DNA of 64,000 nucleotides from Macrostomum hystrix (taxonomy: Eukaryota; Platyhelminthes; Macrostomidae). The position numbers and the translations under genes were made by a program. The notes under the pieces were generated by a model. That model was not told the origin of the DNA and did no database searches. It saw only the letters and a list, made by a program, of their open reading frames with translations. Below are positions 34,001-46,000 of this stretch, one piece after another. The first letter of the stretch is position 1. Each line of letters begins with the position of its first letter. Where the stretch lies: assembly GCA_950097015.1 (NCBI GenBank), contig CATNEN010000039.1, forward strand, positions 12,556,501-12,620,500. Direction: 5' to 3'.

Positions 34001-37000
34001 TATTATTATTATTATTATTATTATTATTAGTATTAGTTCTAACTGTGTACACTAAATGCATCTAGTCAAGGATCAATAGCAGTAAAAGGGCGAATTTCGG
34101 CGATAAACTAGCCTCCTTAAACTTTTTTCTAAGAAACGTAGCTTTCCTTCCTTTAACTCCCAGTCCCCGTTGAGTCTAGTATTGCAAATGTTTAAGATTT
34201 TCCAGTGTTCCCTTCCAGCTAATATCTACGCCGACCAGATCACCGCTCTGATTGGTCCGAATGGTTCCGGCAAGTCGACGCTGATTCGTCTGCTGGCCGG
34301 CGACGAAATGCCAACCAGCGGGATGGCCTGCGTGCTGGGCAAGAGCGTCACCGACCCCATTCAGCGGCTGCGCGTGGCTGGACGCATCGGAATCTGCTAT
34401 CAGGTGAGATCACCTCAGGTCTATTTCATGCTCTACCTCAGCTCTAGTCTTATGGGGTTTTCGCCTAGTGGTTAAAGCGTTGGACTCACGACTTAAAACT
34501 TCGCTGGAACAATTTGTATCTTTTAGCGAGACGATTAACTCTGCATTGCTGTTAAATAGATACCAGCATTAGCCTGGGTAATTACTTCAGTGTACTTCAG
34601 TGATAGCTGATTCCCGCCAATCCTCAGGAGAATGTCCTGTGCGAGAGCCTAACAGTCTGGGAGTCCGTCAGAGCCGTCCTGGTCAGCCGCGGTCGCGATA
34701 CTCCCGATCAGCGGGCCGCATCTCGCAGCCTTCTGAACAGCCTGGGCCTGTCTGGCCGGCTATTGAACCGGCCGTCAACCGGACTCAGCGGCGGTCAGCA
34801 GCGGAAGGTGTGCGCGGCCCTGGCTCTTGCCGGCGACCCGGTCATGATCCTGCTAGACGAGCCGTCTAGCGGCCTGGATCCTCTGTCCCGACGGTCGTTG
34901 TGGTCGGCCCTGTCCCACCTCAAAGCTGGTCGGTGCGTGCTGCTCAGCACCCAGTTTATGGACGAAGCCGATCTATTGGCCGACAGAAAACTGCTGCTGG
35001 GTGATGGCAAACTGATCTGCGCCGGTTCTTCTCTGTTTATCAAAGGTATATATAAATGCGGCTGCGTTGCTCACGTTGAGACTGAGCAGCCCCAGGAGCT
35101 GGCTAAACTGATTGTCAGCGACTTGAAAGACAACATCGCCAGCTCTGCGGACTCGACCGATGCTAAAAAAGAAGAAGTGACGGCTGTTGTCACTGCGGCC
35201 AAGGAGGTTGAGGTTAGAGCGCCTAGGGAGAAACTGACTCAGGTGAGTTCGGCTGTTTGGATTTCACACTAATTAATCCCAATCCTACCACTATCATCCT
35301 CTCAATTCCACTATTTTTTATCTTTAATCCTATCACTCTCAACCTCAATCCCACTACTCAAATACCAAATCCCACTACTTTAATCCTTAATCCCACTACT
35401 CTAATCCTTAATCCCACTACTCTAATCCTCAAGCCCACTATTCTAATCCTCAATACCGCTACTATAATAATAAATACCGCTACTCTAATCCTCAATTCGC
35501 TACTCTAATCCTAAATACCGCTACTCTAATCCTAAATACCGCTACTCTAATCCTAAATACCGCTACTCTAATCCTCAATTCGCTACTATAATCCTAAATA
35601 CCGCTACTCTATTCCTAAATACCGCTACTCTAATCCTAAATACCGCTACTCTAATCCTAAATACCGCTACTATAATCCTAAATACCGCTACTATAATCCT
35701 AAATACCGCTACTCTAATCCTAAATACCGCTACTATAATCCTAAATACCGCTACTATAATCCTAAATACCGCTACTCTAATCCTCAATTCGCTACTATAA
35801 TCCTAAATACCGCTACTCTATTCCTAAATACCGCTACTCTAATCCTAAATACCGCTACTCTAATCCTAAATACCGCTACTATAATCCTAAATACCGCTAC
35901 TATAATCCTAAATACCGCTACTCTAATCCTAAATACCGCTACTATAATCCTAAATACCGCTACTCTAATCCTAAATACCGCTACTCTAATCCTAAATACC
36001 GCTACTCTATTCCTAAATACCGCTACTCTAATCCTAAATACCGCTACTCTAATCCTAAATACCGCTACTCTAATCCTCAATCCCGCTACTATAATCCTAA
36101 ATACCGCTACTCTAATCCTCAATTCGCTACTATAATCCTAAATACCGCTACTCTAATCCTAAATACCGCTACTATAATCCTAAATACCGCTACTCTAATC
36201 CTAAATACCGCTACTCTAATCCTCAATCCCGCTACTATAATCCTAAATACCGCTACTCTAATCCTCAATTCGCTACTATAATCCTAAATACCGCTACTCT
36301 ATTCCTAAATACCGCTACTCTAATCCTAAATACCGCTACTCTAATCCTAAATACCGCTACTATAATCCTAAATACCGCTACTATAATCCTAAATACCGCT
36401 ACTCTAATCCTAAATACCGCTACTATAATCCTAAATACCGCTACTCTAATCCTCAATTCGCTACTATAATCCTAAATACCGCTACTCTATTCCTAAATAC
36501 CGCTACTCTAATCCTAAATACCGCTACTCTAATCCTAAATACCGCTACTATAATCCTAAATACCGCTACTATAATCCTAAATACCGCTACTCTAATCCTA
36601 AATACCGCTACTATAATCCTAAATACCGCTACTCTAATCCTAAATACCGCTACTCTAATCCTCAATTCGCTACTCTAATCCTCAATACCGCTACTCTAAT
36701 CCTAAATACCGCTACTATAATCCTAAATACCGCTACTCTAATCCTAAATACCGCTACTCTAATCCTCAATTCGCTACTCTAATCCTCAATACCGCTACTC
36801 TATTCCTAAATACCGCTACTCTAATCCTAAATACCGCTACTATAATCCTAAATACCGCTACTCTATTCCTAAATACCGCTACTCTAATCCTCAATTCGCT
36901 ACTATAATCCTAAATACCGCTACTCTATTCCTAAATACCGCTACTCTAATCCTAAATACCGCTACTCTAATCCTAAATACCGCTACTATAATCCTAAATA

Positions 37001-40000
37001 CCGCTACTATAATCCTAAATGCCGCTACTCTAATCCTAAATACCGCTACTCTAATCCTCAATCCCGCTACTATAATCCTAAATACCGCTACTCTAATCCT
37101 CAATTCGCTACTATAATCCTAAATACCGCTACTCTATTCCTAAATACCGCTACTCTAATCCTAAATACCGCTACTCTAATCCTAAATACCGCTACTATAA
37201 TCCTAAATACCGCTACTCTAATCCTAAATACCGCTACTCTAATCCTCAATTCGCTACTCTAATCCTCAATACCGCTACTATAATCCTCAATACCGCTACT
37301 ATAATAATAAATACCGCTACTATAATCCTCAATACCGCTACTATAATCCTAAATACCGCTACTCTAATCCTCAATTCGCTACTATAATCCTAAATACCGC
37401 TACTCTAATCCTCAATTCGCTACTATAATCCTAAATACCGCTACTATAATCCTAAATACCGCTACTCTAATCCTCAATTCGCTACTATAATCCTAAATAC
37501 CGCTACTCTATTCCTAAATACCGCTACTCTAATCCTCAATTCGCTACTATAATAATAAATACCGCTACTCTAATCCTCAATTCGCTACTATAATCCTCAA
37601 TACCGCTACTCTATTCCTAAATACCGCTACTCTAATCCTAAATACCGCTACTCTATTCCTAAATACCGCTACTCTATTCCTAAATACCGCTACTCTATTC
37701 CTAAATACCGCTACTCTAATCCTAAATACCGCTACTCTAATCCTAAATACCGCTACTCTTATCCTCAATACCGCTACTCTAATCCTCAATTCGCTACTAT
37801 AATCCTAAATACCGCTACTCTAATCCTAAATACCGCTACTATAATCCTAAATACCGCTACTCTATTCCTAAATACCGCTACTCTAATCCTCAATACCGCT
37901 ACTATAATCCTAAATACCGCTACTATAATCCTAAATACCGCTACTCTAATCCTCAATACCGCTACTCTAATCCCAAATCTCCCTACTCTCGTTCCAGCTG
38001 GCCAAGTGGCTGGAGAAGGAGAAGTCTGCTGAACAAGGTCGCATCTCCAACTTCGGCCTCTCGCTGACGGGCTTAGACAGCGTGTTTCAACTCACCGGCG
38101 AGGCGGACGACGCCGCCAAGGCCGCCGACACTCTGGACGCTGCTGCCTTAGAGACAGTTGCCGGGTCTGGTTCTTCTAGCCGCGAATTGAAGCAATTCTC
38201 TGTGATGTTGCAGATGAACATTCGCAGACTGCGGCGCGATGGCTGCCGCATTGCCTGCCGGCTTTTCATGCCCAGCCTCCTGTTTGCCATCTTCCTGGCT
38301 GTGCTCATCGTCACCCGGGCGTCGATGGATTCTCCGCCTGGGCCTCTAGTCGGCTTGAATTCGCGCATGCCTCTTCAATTCCGTCCGAGCGAAATCTTTA
38401 CCAGCGTGTCCGGCGTCTGCCTGGCAGACGTCGGCGCCACTCCGCCGCAGGAAACCGACTGCGACAAACTGCTCACTGGCGGCATAAAAAGCTACGTTAA
38501 AGACATTAAGGTACTGCTCAAACCGGCCGACGTGTCGCTGACGACCTTTCTTAGCTGGCCAGATGTGAGTCTTGCTAAATGGCTGCTCTTTATCAACTTC
38601 CCTACTTTTCCCCCCTTCCGCCTTTCCCGTCATTATTTACGCCCCTCCCTTCATCCTTTCAGCCCCTCCCTTCATCCTTTCAGCCCCTCCCTTCATCCTT
38701 TCAGCCCCTCCCTTCATCCTTTCAGCCCCTCCATTCATCCTTTCAGCCCCTCCCTTCATCCTTTCCGCCCCTCCCTTCATCCTTTCGCCCCTCCCTTCAT
38801 TCTTTCCGCCCCTCCCTTCACACTTTCAGCCCCTCCCTTCATTATTTCCGCCCCTCCCCTCATCCTTTCGCCCCTCCCTTCATCCTTCAGCCCCTCCCTT
38901 CATCCTTCAGCCCCTCCCTTCATCATTTCAGCCCCTCCCTTCATTCCCTCCGCCCCCTTCATTCCTTCCGCCCCCTTTATTCCCTCCGCCCCCTTCATTC
39001 CTTCCGCCCCCTTCATTCCTTCCGCCCCCTTTATTCCTTCCGCTCCCTTTATTCCTTCCGCCCCCTTCATTCCTTCCGCCCCCTTTATTCCTTCCGCTCC
39101 CTTTATTCCTTCCGCTCCCTTTATTCCTTCCGCCCCCTTCATTCCTTCCGCCCCCTTCATTCCTTCCGCCCCCTTTATTCCTTCCGCTCCCTTTATTCCT
39201 TCCGCTCCCTTTATTCCTTCCGCTCCCTTTATTCCTTCCGCTCCCTTTATTCCTTCCGCCCCCTTCATTCCTTCCGCCCCCTTCATTCCTTCCGCCCCCT
39301 TTATTCCTTCCGCTCCCTTTATTCCTTCCGCTCCCTTTATTCCTTCCGCTCCCTTTATTCCTTCCGCTCCCTTTATTCCTTCCGCCCCCTTCATTCCTTC
39401 CGCCCCCTTTATTCCTTCCGCTCCCTTTATTCCTTCCGCTCCCTTTATTCCTTCCGCCCCCTTCATTCCTTCCGCCCCCTTCATTCCTTCCGCCCCCTTT
39501 ATTCCTTCCGCTCCCTTTATTCCTTCCGCCCCCTTCATTCCTTCCGCCCCCTTCATTCCTTCCGCCCCCTTCATTCTTTCCGCCTATCCCTCACTTCAAT
39601 CCGCCCTTTCCCTTTTCTTTCCGTCCCTCCTGCCCTACTTTCGGATAATTGCTGCCGCCTCTCCGCCCCTTCCCTCCTATCCGCCCCCTCCTTCACTTAT
39701 CCGCCCCTGTTTCTCCCCTCCGCCCCTTCTTCTTACCGGCCTGTCCTGTTTTCTGCCCCTTCGATAATATGCAAAATCCGGTTCTCCGCTGCCCGCCGGT
39801 CCCTCAGACTCAGGCTCAGTTCCAGAAGGCCTGCTCCTACGCGCTCCAGTGCCCGCTGGCTTACGCCAACGATTGGTCGCTTGCTGGCGGGCTGGGTGGC
39901 AATGCCAATCGCACCGTCTACTTCGGTTTCTACTTTGACGAAAAGGAGTACACAGCCATGAGCAACGTTGTCCAACTCATTAAGGGCTACAGCACTCTGG

Positions 40001-43000
40001 CTAAACACTTCGGATTGCAACTGCGTCAGATCCCAGACATCGATATTGATAATTTTGTTGGTAAGTTAAACAAAAATATGCTTTCTTTATTATTTTAACT
40101 ACTTATCACCTGAGATGGCTCATATGCCAGGGATAATCCCCTGACACCCCAGATTCTAATCTGGATCATCCCCAGTGATAATCCCCTGACACCCCAGATT
40201 CTAATCTGGATCATCCCCGGGGATAATCCCCTGACACCCCAGATTCTAATCTGGATCATCCCCAGTGATAATCCCTTGACACCCCAGATTCTAATCTGGA
40301 TCATCCCCAGGGATAATCCCCTGACACCCCAGATTCTAATCTGGATCATCCCCAGTGATAATCCCCTGCCACCCTAGATTCTAATCTGGATCATCCCCAG
40401 TGATAATCCCCTGACACTCCAGATTCTAATCTGGATCATCCCCAATGATAATCCCCTGACACCCCAGATTCTAATCTTTATCCCCAGGGATAATCCTCTG
40501 ACACCCCAGATTCTAATCTGGATCATCCCCAGTGATAATCCCCTGCCACCCTAGATTCTAATCTAGATAATCCCCTGACACACCAGATTATAATCTGGAT
40601 AATCCCCTGACACCCTAGATTCTAATCTAGATAATCCCCTGACACACCAGATTCTAATCTAGATAATCCCGACACACCAGATTCTAATCTAGATAATCCC
40701 CTGACACCCTAAATTCTAAACTGGATCATCCCCAGTGATAATCCCCTGCCACCCTAGATTCTAATCTGGATAATCCCCAGTGATAATCCCCTGACACCCT
40801 AGATTCTAATCTGGATAATCCCCAGTGATAATCCCCTGACACCCCAGATTCTAATCTGGATAATCCCCAGTGCTAATCTATCGCAATGGATTATCCCCAA
40901 TCTTCCATCCTGCCTCCGCCAGAGCCTGCTGACAACCTTGTTCCGTTAAAGAACGCATCAGCTTACTCAATGGGCGCCATCATTCGCAATCCGCTGGAAT
41001 CGTCATTTTACCTTGACCTGCCCATGTGGGCCCTGCTGCTGCTTATCTCAGTCATCCCTGTCAGCCTGCTGGGAGATGCAATCGAGGATCGATCTACTGG
41101 GCTACGATCGCAGCTGCGGTCAATGGGTGTCTCGGCATTGGGCTACTGGTGCAGCACATGCCTGGTGCACTGGCTGCAGTACCTCCTGCTCTGCCTGCCC
41201 GCCTGCGTTGCTATGGTAATTGTCCTGCCGCAGACCTACACCAATGCCTATTATATAATAGGTGTATTCCTTGTGCTGCTACTGATAGGCCTGCCAGTTA
41301 ACCAGCTCATTGTATACGTGGCATCCACCTGGTTGCGCCAATCAAATGCTGTTGCTACTGGCATACTGTTTGTTGTCTGTATAGCATGCGGCCTAGCGCC
41401 ACTGCTGGTGCAATTGAATAACTTCCTTGGCCTGGCCCTAATTGTCCTGTGGCCGCCCTACGCTGTCATCGGCCTGCCGTTCTATGCTAGCAAAGCCGCT
41501 GCTAATGCGGCCGAGTTCTATGGCCAAGCTGGTCCGAGCGGCGTCTATAATCTGTTCCAGATCTATGCTAGCAACCCTCTGCTTCTGCTCAGCCTGGCCA
41601 GTGTGCTTTTTCACTTCTGCCTTCTCACCGGCCTGCTGGCTGCTCGGGAGCGAGGCCTGCGCGCTCTATTGTCAGCCGCCGTTAGCCAATGCTGCAATTC
41701 TAAGGAGCGAATTCGTGCGGCATGCTTCAGGGGCCTGCTTCGACGATGGGGGCCGATCAGCAATGCGCGCGATCAGCCCGACTCCATTTTGATGACGAGG
41801 CGTGAGTCCTAGCAATGCCTGAATCCCTAGGATAAACATGCCAGCCTCCCATATCCTTAGGATCAGTCTATCAATCTCCCGGATCCTCAGAATCAATCTA
41901 TCAATATTATATCATATCCTCAGTATCAATCTAATAAACTTCCGGATCCTCAGGATCAATCTATCAATATATCATATTCTAAGTAACAATTTATTAATCT
42001 TCCGGATCCTCAGTATCAAACTGTCAACCTCACAGATCCTCAGTATCAATCTGTCAACCTCACAGATCCTCAGTATCAATCTGTCAACCTCACAGATCCT
42101 CAGTATCAATCTGTCACCCGGCCGAAAATAAATGTCCTTTAAAAGCGTCAAATGGCACATAAAAAATGAATTAGAGCGAAGCGCAAAATAACTGTCGAAA
42201 CGTCCGGAAAATGGGCTTTTTCGACAATTGGTGGCACAGCGTGGCACAAATTTTACTGTGCCAAGCTGTGCCATATGGCCTAAGTGAGACAATTAGAAAT
42301 CGATCATTTTAATTGTGCACTACTATGCCACAACTGTGTCAGTCGTCCTAGTTCGTTTTGAATACATATAATTGCGCACAACTGTGCCAGAAATGTGCCA
42401 TTTGGCGTAGATACACCTGACGAGTAAATGTGCTGTTTGAAGCAGTCAAACTGTGCCATTTGGTGTAGATACACCGGACGAGTAAATGTGCCGTTTGAAG
42501 CAGTCAAACTAGGGGCGCAAATGTGCCATTGATGCTGCTATAGGTGACGCGTTAAAGTGCATGAAGTAGCCAGCATGTTGTGAAAAAGTACATGCTTAAA
42601 GGAGGGAACACAAATTGTAAAAGGTTGCCAATATAAATTAAACATTGAAACAATCGCGCGAAGGCGTACTTGAAATTAAAACGATCTGCCGGATGCTGCC
42701 CATACATATATATTTTCTGGAAAATAGAAAACAAGAATAGCGACGAAAAAATACGCAAGTATCAAAGCTATTATGACAGTAACTGGTATGGTTAGCAGCT
42801 AGTAGCGCAATAAATAGTGTGGAAAGCAGATTATAAAATAAGAAAGAAAGCCAATTTAAACGAAAGAGGAAACAAAACCAATGGCAAAACCGAAAAAGCA
42901 AAAAGTTGAGGCTGCGAAGCAAGCAAAAGTAAGAGCAAAACAGGTAAGTAACAAACAATGAAAAAGTGAAAAAAACAGAAGCAGAACGTAGAACAAAACC

Positions 43001-46000
43001 CCTATACCGTTGTATTGCATGGCGTCATTGACGTCAGCCGACAGGTGATACCAGTGTGGCCTGACTCCTGGTGCTAGTCTAATTTACGATCCGGGAACTA
43101 ACCATAATAGTGTAGTTGGTTGATTATGTGGGAAGGAGCAGATTTTCAGGGGAAAACCCTATAGAGGCATGGGGAAACAGGCCACGATCGGTCCCATATA
43201 GGCCAAACAAAGTTTTTTATGCTGGAAGCAACGTACAGATCTGTCATTCCTCGTGAATGGCATTGGTCGCCTCCGACTGCACAGTGTCAGTGACACCGGT
43301 AGCCGCACCTTGTCGACGCTTCTTGACAGGCAAACGTCCGGACCGCTTTTCACGTCGACTGACGGTGATGCAGCAACGGACGTAGGCCCTTTCGACAGCC
43401 TTCATATTGGTAGCGATGTCGATTCCAGCCAGATAGTCGACAATGGCATTTAAGCGCCGCGTGTCCACTGGCAGGCGCGGCCGACCAGGCTCGGTAGCGC
43501 GACCACGCAACGACGTAACCAGCAGCTCGTCGTCGCTGAAACAACCGCGCACCATCTCGCGGACAAGCGCACTGAGGTTGGCCGGAGTCGCTGAAGCCTT
43601 GTAGACATTCACTCGCGCCGTGACCCTGGTCCGGGCGAGGTTCGACGTAAAGCCGACACCGACTGGCTGCAGAGGTGTGTTATATATAAGGATTGGAGAG
43701 CACATGAGTAACAATAAGATAGGGGCGCGATCATAAATGACGGACTATTCAGGGCTTACCGTTGCATCAAGCGTTTCGGTGTCGTCGGCCAGCATGTCGT
43801 CAAGTGTGACGGCTGGGTCGACAAGCTGGTTGAGGTGGACGTCGAGGTGCTGCGTTAGCTGCTGCTTCAGTTGTTCTAATATTGCGGCAATCAAACGCGG
43901 TTGCGCCATTTTAGCGCGGCGGAACAGGTCAGTTCGCAAGTTGTCAATGACAACCTGACTGTCATCCGCCGAAATCGAAGCATCGGACGTCGCAGCCTCA
44001 GTACAAGTTGCACCGGATGTATGCGCAGCGCACGGTTCCGTCACCGAAGCATGTGGTCCAGTCGCTTGCGTTAAAGCGAGAATGAGCTCCTCGTTCTGTT
44101 GTGTCAATTGACGCAGTTGATCACGGGCGCGTTCAAGCCGCAACTCAAGCTCCTCTCGCTCGTGTTCACTCTTTCGAAGTTCTTCCTCGATAGTTTTGTT
44201 GGCACCATCTCGCTTAGCCAGTGCGACAACATAAGACGCACACTGCGGACACGGTTTAGGCGTTGGTACCTTGGGTAAATGAGCACATGTGCGCTCATGT
44301 CGCTTGGCCTCGGCATACGACTGATATGGACCCTTCCGAATGTGAGCCTCATATCGCGACCCGCGCAGTTTGTCGTCCGCCGTGACAACAAGAACGCGAG
44401 CACCTAGACTCGACTCCGCTGCCAATGGCGCCGGAGCCGGATCGACAATGCAGTCGTGGTCGACAGCCTGGTGGTTGCCCTTGGACACGAACTGGACAAC
44501 CCAGAAGGTCTTTTTTGCCTTAGTGGTCTTGTCGGGTGCCATGTAAAATGCGCGTTGAATAGCTGAAATTGTTAATGTTCAGAGTCAGTAGTTGCATAAG
44601 TTGTCATCTATTCGTGATGAAACATGATCATTACTATAACTGAGTGGTAAAGCTCAGTAAAGTGACTAAAGTGACGAAAGGGTGATAGAAAACTGGTAAA
44701 GCTGTGGTACTGTGACGAAACATAAGCGATGCACTCGCTTTCGGTTTATTTACGTACAGTTAAATGGAAGACATACAACGATGTCGACACGAAGGTCGTA
44801 AATAGGTAATAGGTAATAGGTAACGAGAGACTGCATTCACGCATAGTTACTAGGGCGGCACTGGCAAGCAAACTCGTTTCGTTGCTAGTTATGGCCAAAG
44901 ACATTTGTCTTATATTTTTTATACATGAAGCGCCTACGCTTCCAACCTCGCTATAAATTAAGCACGAAGACTAGAGGCAACGCCTTGAACCCACACGCTC
45001 CGGACCGCCCATTTGCTTTGATAAATAAACACGCACGCTAACTTCACTGCAACTGCCTCCTTCAGCACAACAGTTATGAATATGAAAGTTGGGCACTCGG
45101 CAGTAGGCTGATGTGCGTGTCACTGACGACGCACGGTCCAGCAATAGAGGAGAAGCCAACAGAAGTCAACTCGCCATCAAACACATCGAATGGACGGACG
45201 GATAGACGACGAACATGTGCAGCGCGACAGCACTCGTCAGTGCCGGAGTACGCGACGAAAGGTGACTCATCGGGCTCGATGACTGGCACGATCCGACACT
45301 CAAAGGCCACACCCAGCGCTTCCGACGCGCTAATGGACTCGATTCTAGCGAACACGAATTTCTCCGGATCGTCGCATTTGAGTCCGACGAAACACGAAGA
45401 TGTTGACGTGCCGAGTCGCTGCTCGTCAAGTGTCCCGCACGGCTGAAGTATCATGCCACACGGCAGGATCACTCTTTTGTATTGTCCGGCACCTGCGTGA
45501 TAGAAGGGAATCACACGTAGACAGCCGACCGTCAAATGACGGTCATTGTTGGCCAATTTTGAGAGGGTTGGCATGCGCAGTTGATGTCGCATCTCTCTAC
45601 GACCAATGTCGAACTCGATCTGCATCACCAGCTCCTTGTCGGCCAGAGAGTTGCCGTGGACACGTGCGCGGGTTTTGCGATGTTCAGATTCGAACAATCC
45701 AGCAGACAACGAGGCAGTAGGACCCAATCGCAACACCGCAGCCGTCATATGACGACACACTGAGTGGGCGTTGTACGTCAGTGCTCGATTGGAATAGAGG
45801 ACTCCGAGGTCGCGATAGAAATGGTCCAACGTGACCTGAATCCGCGCCATGTAATTCCTGCTAGTGTTCTGGTAACTGAGCCAGAAAAGAGCGGAGGACA
45901 ACAACAAAAAATGGTTGTAGTAGTCCCTGTGCAGCGGACCATCAGCCAGAACCATGGGGCCAAATGCAAACAACCAGCAAGCAAACTCGTGGCCGCGCAT

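Noticed and set aside
35262-37985. CRISPR-like regular repeats
   Set aside because: Units are contiguous without unique spacers, and the sequence is inside an intron of an animal gene. The same holds for the other arrays.
38900-39574. Minus-strand 224-codon frame with repeated KGAEG pentads
   Set aside because: It is the antisense of the same array and shows no codon bias beyond the repeat.
38082-39961. Long plus-strand frames of 360-560 codons in three registers, rich in Pro, Ser and Phe
   Set aside because: They run through the 21/18-bp array of ABCA intron 8. All three registers are open because the period is divisible by three and the unit lacks stops.
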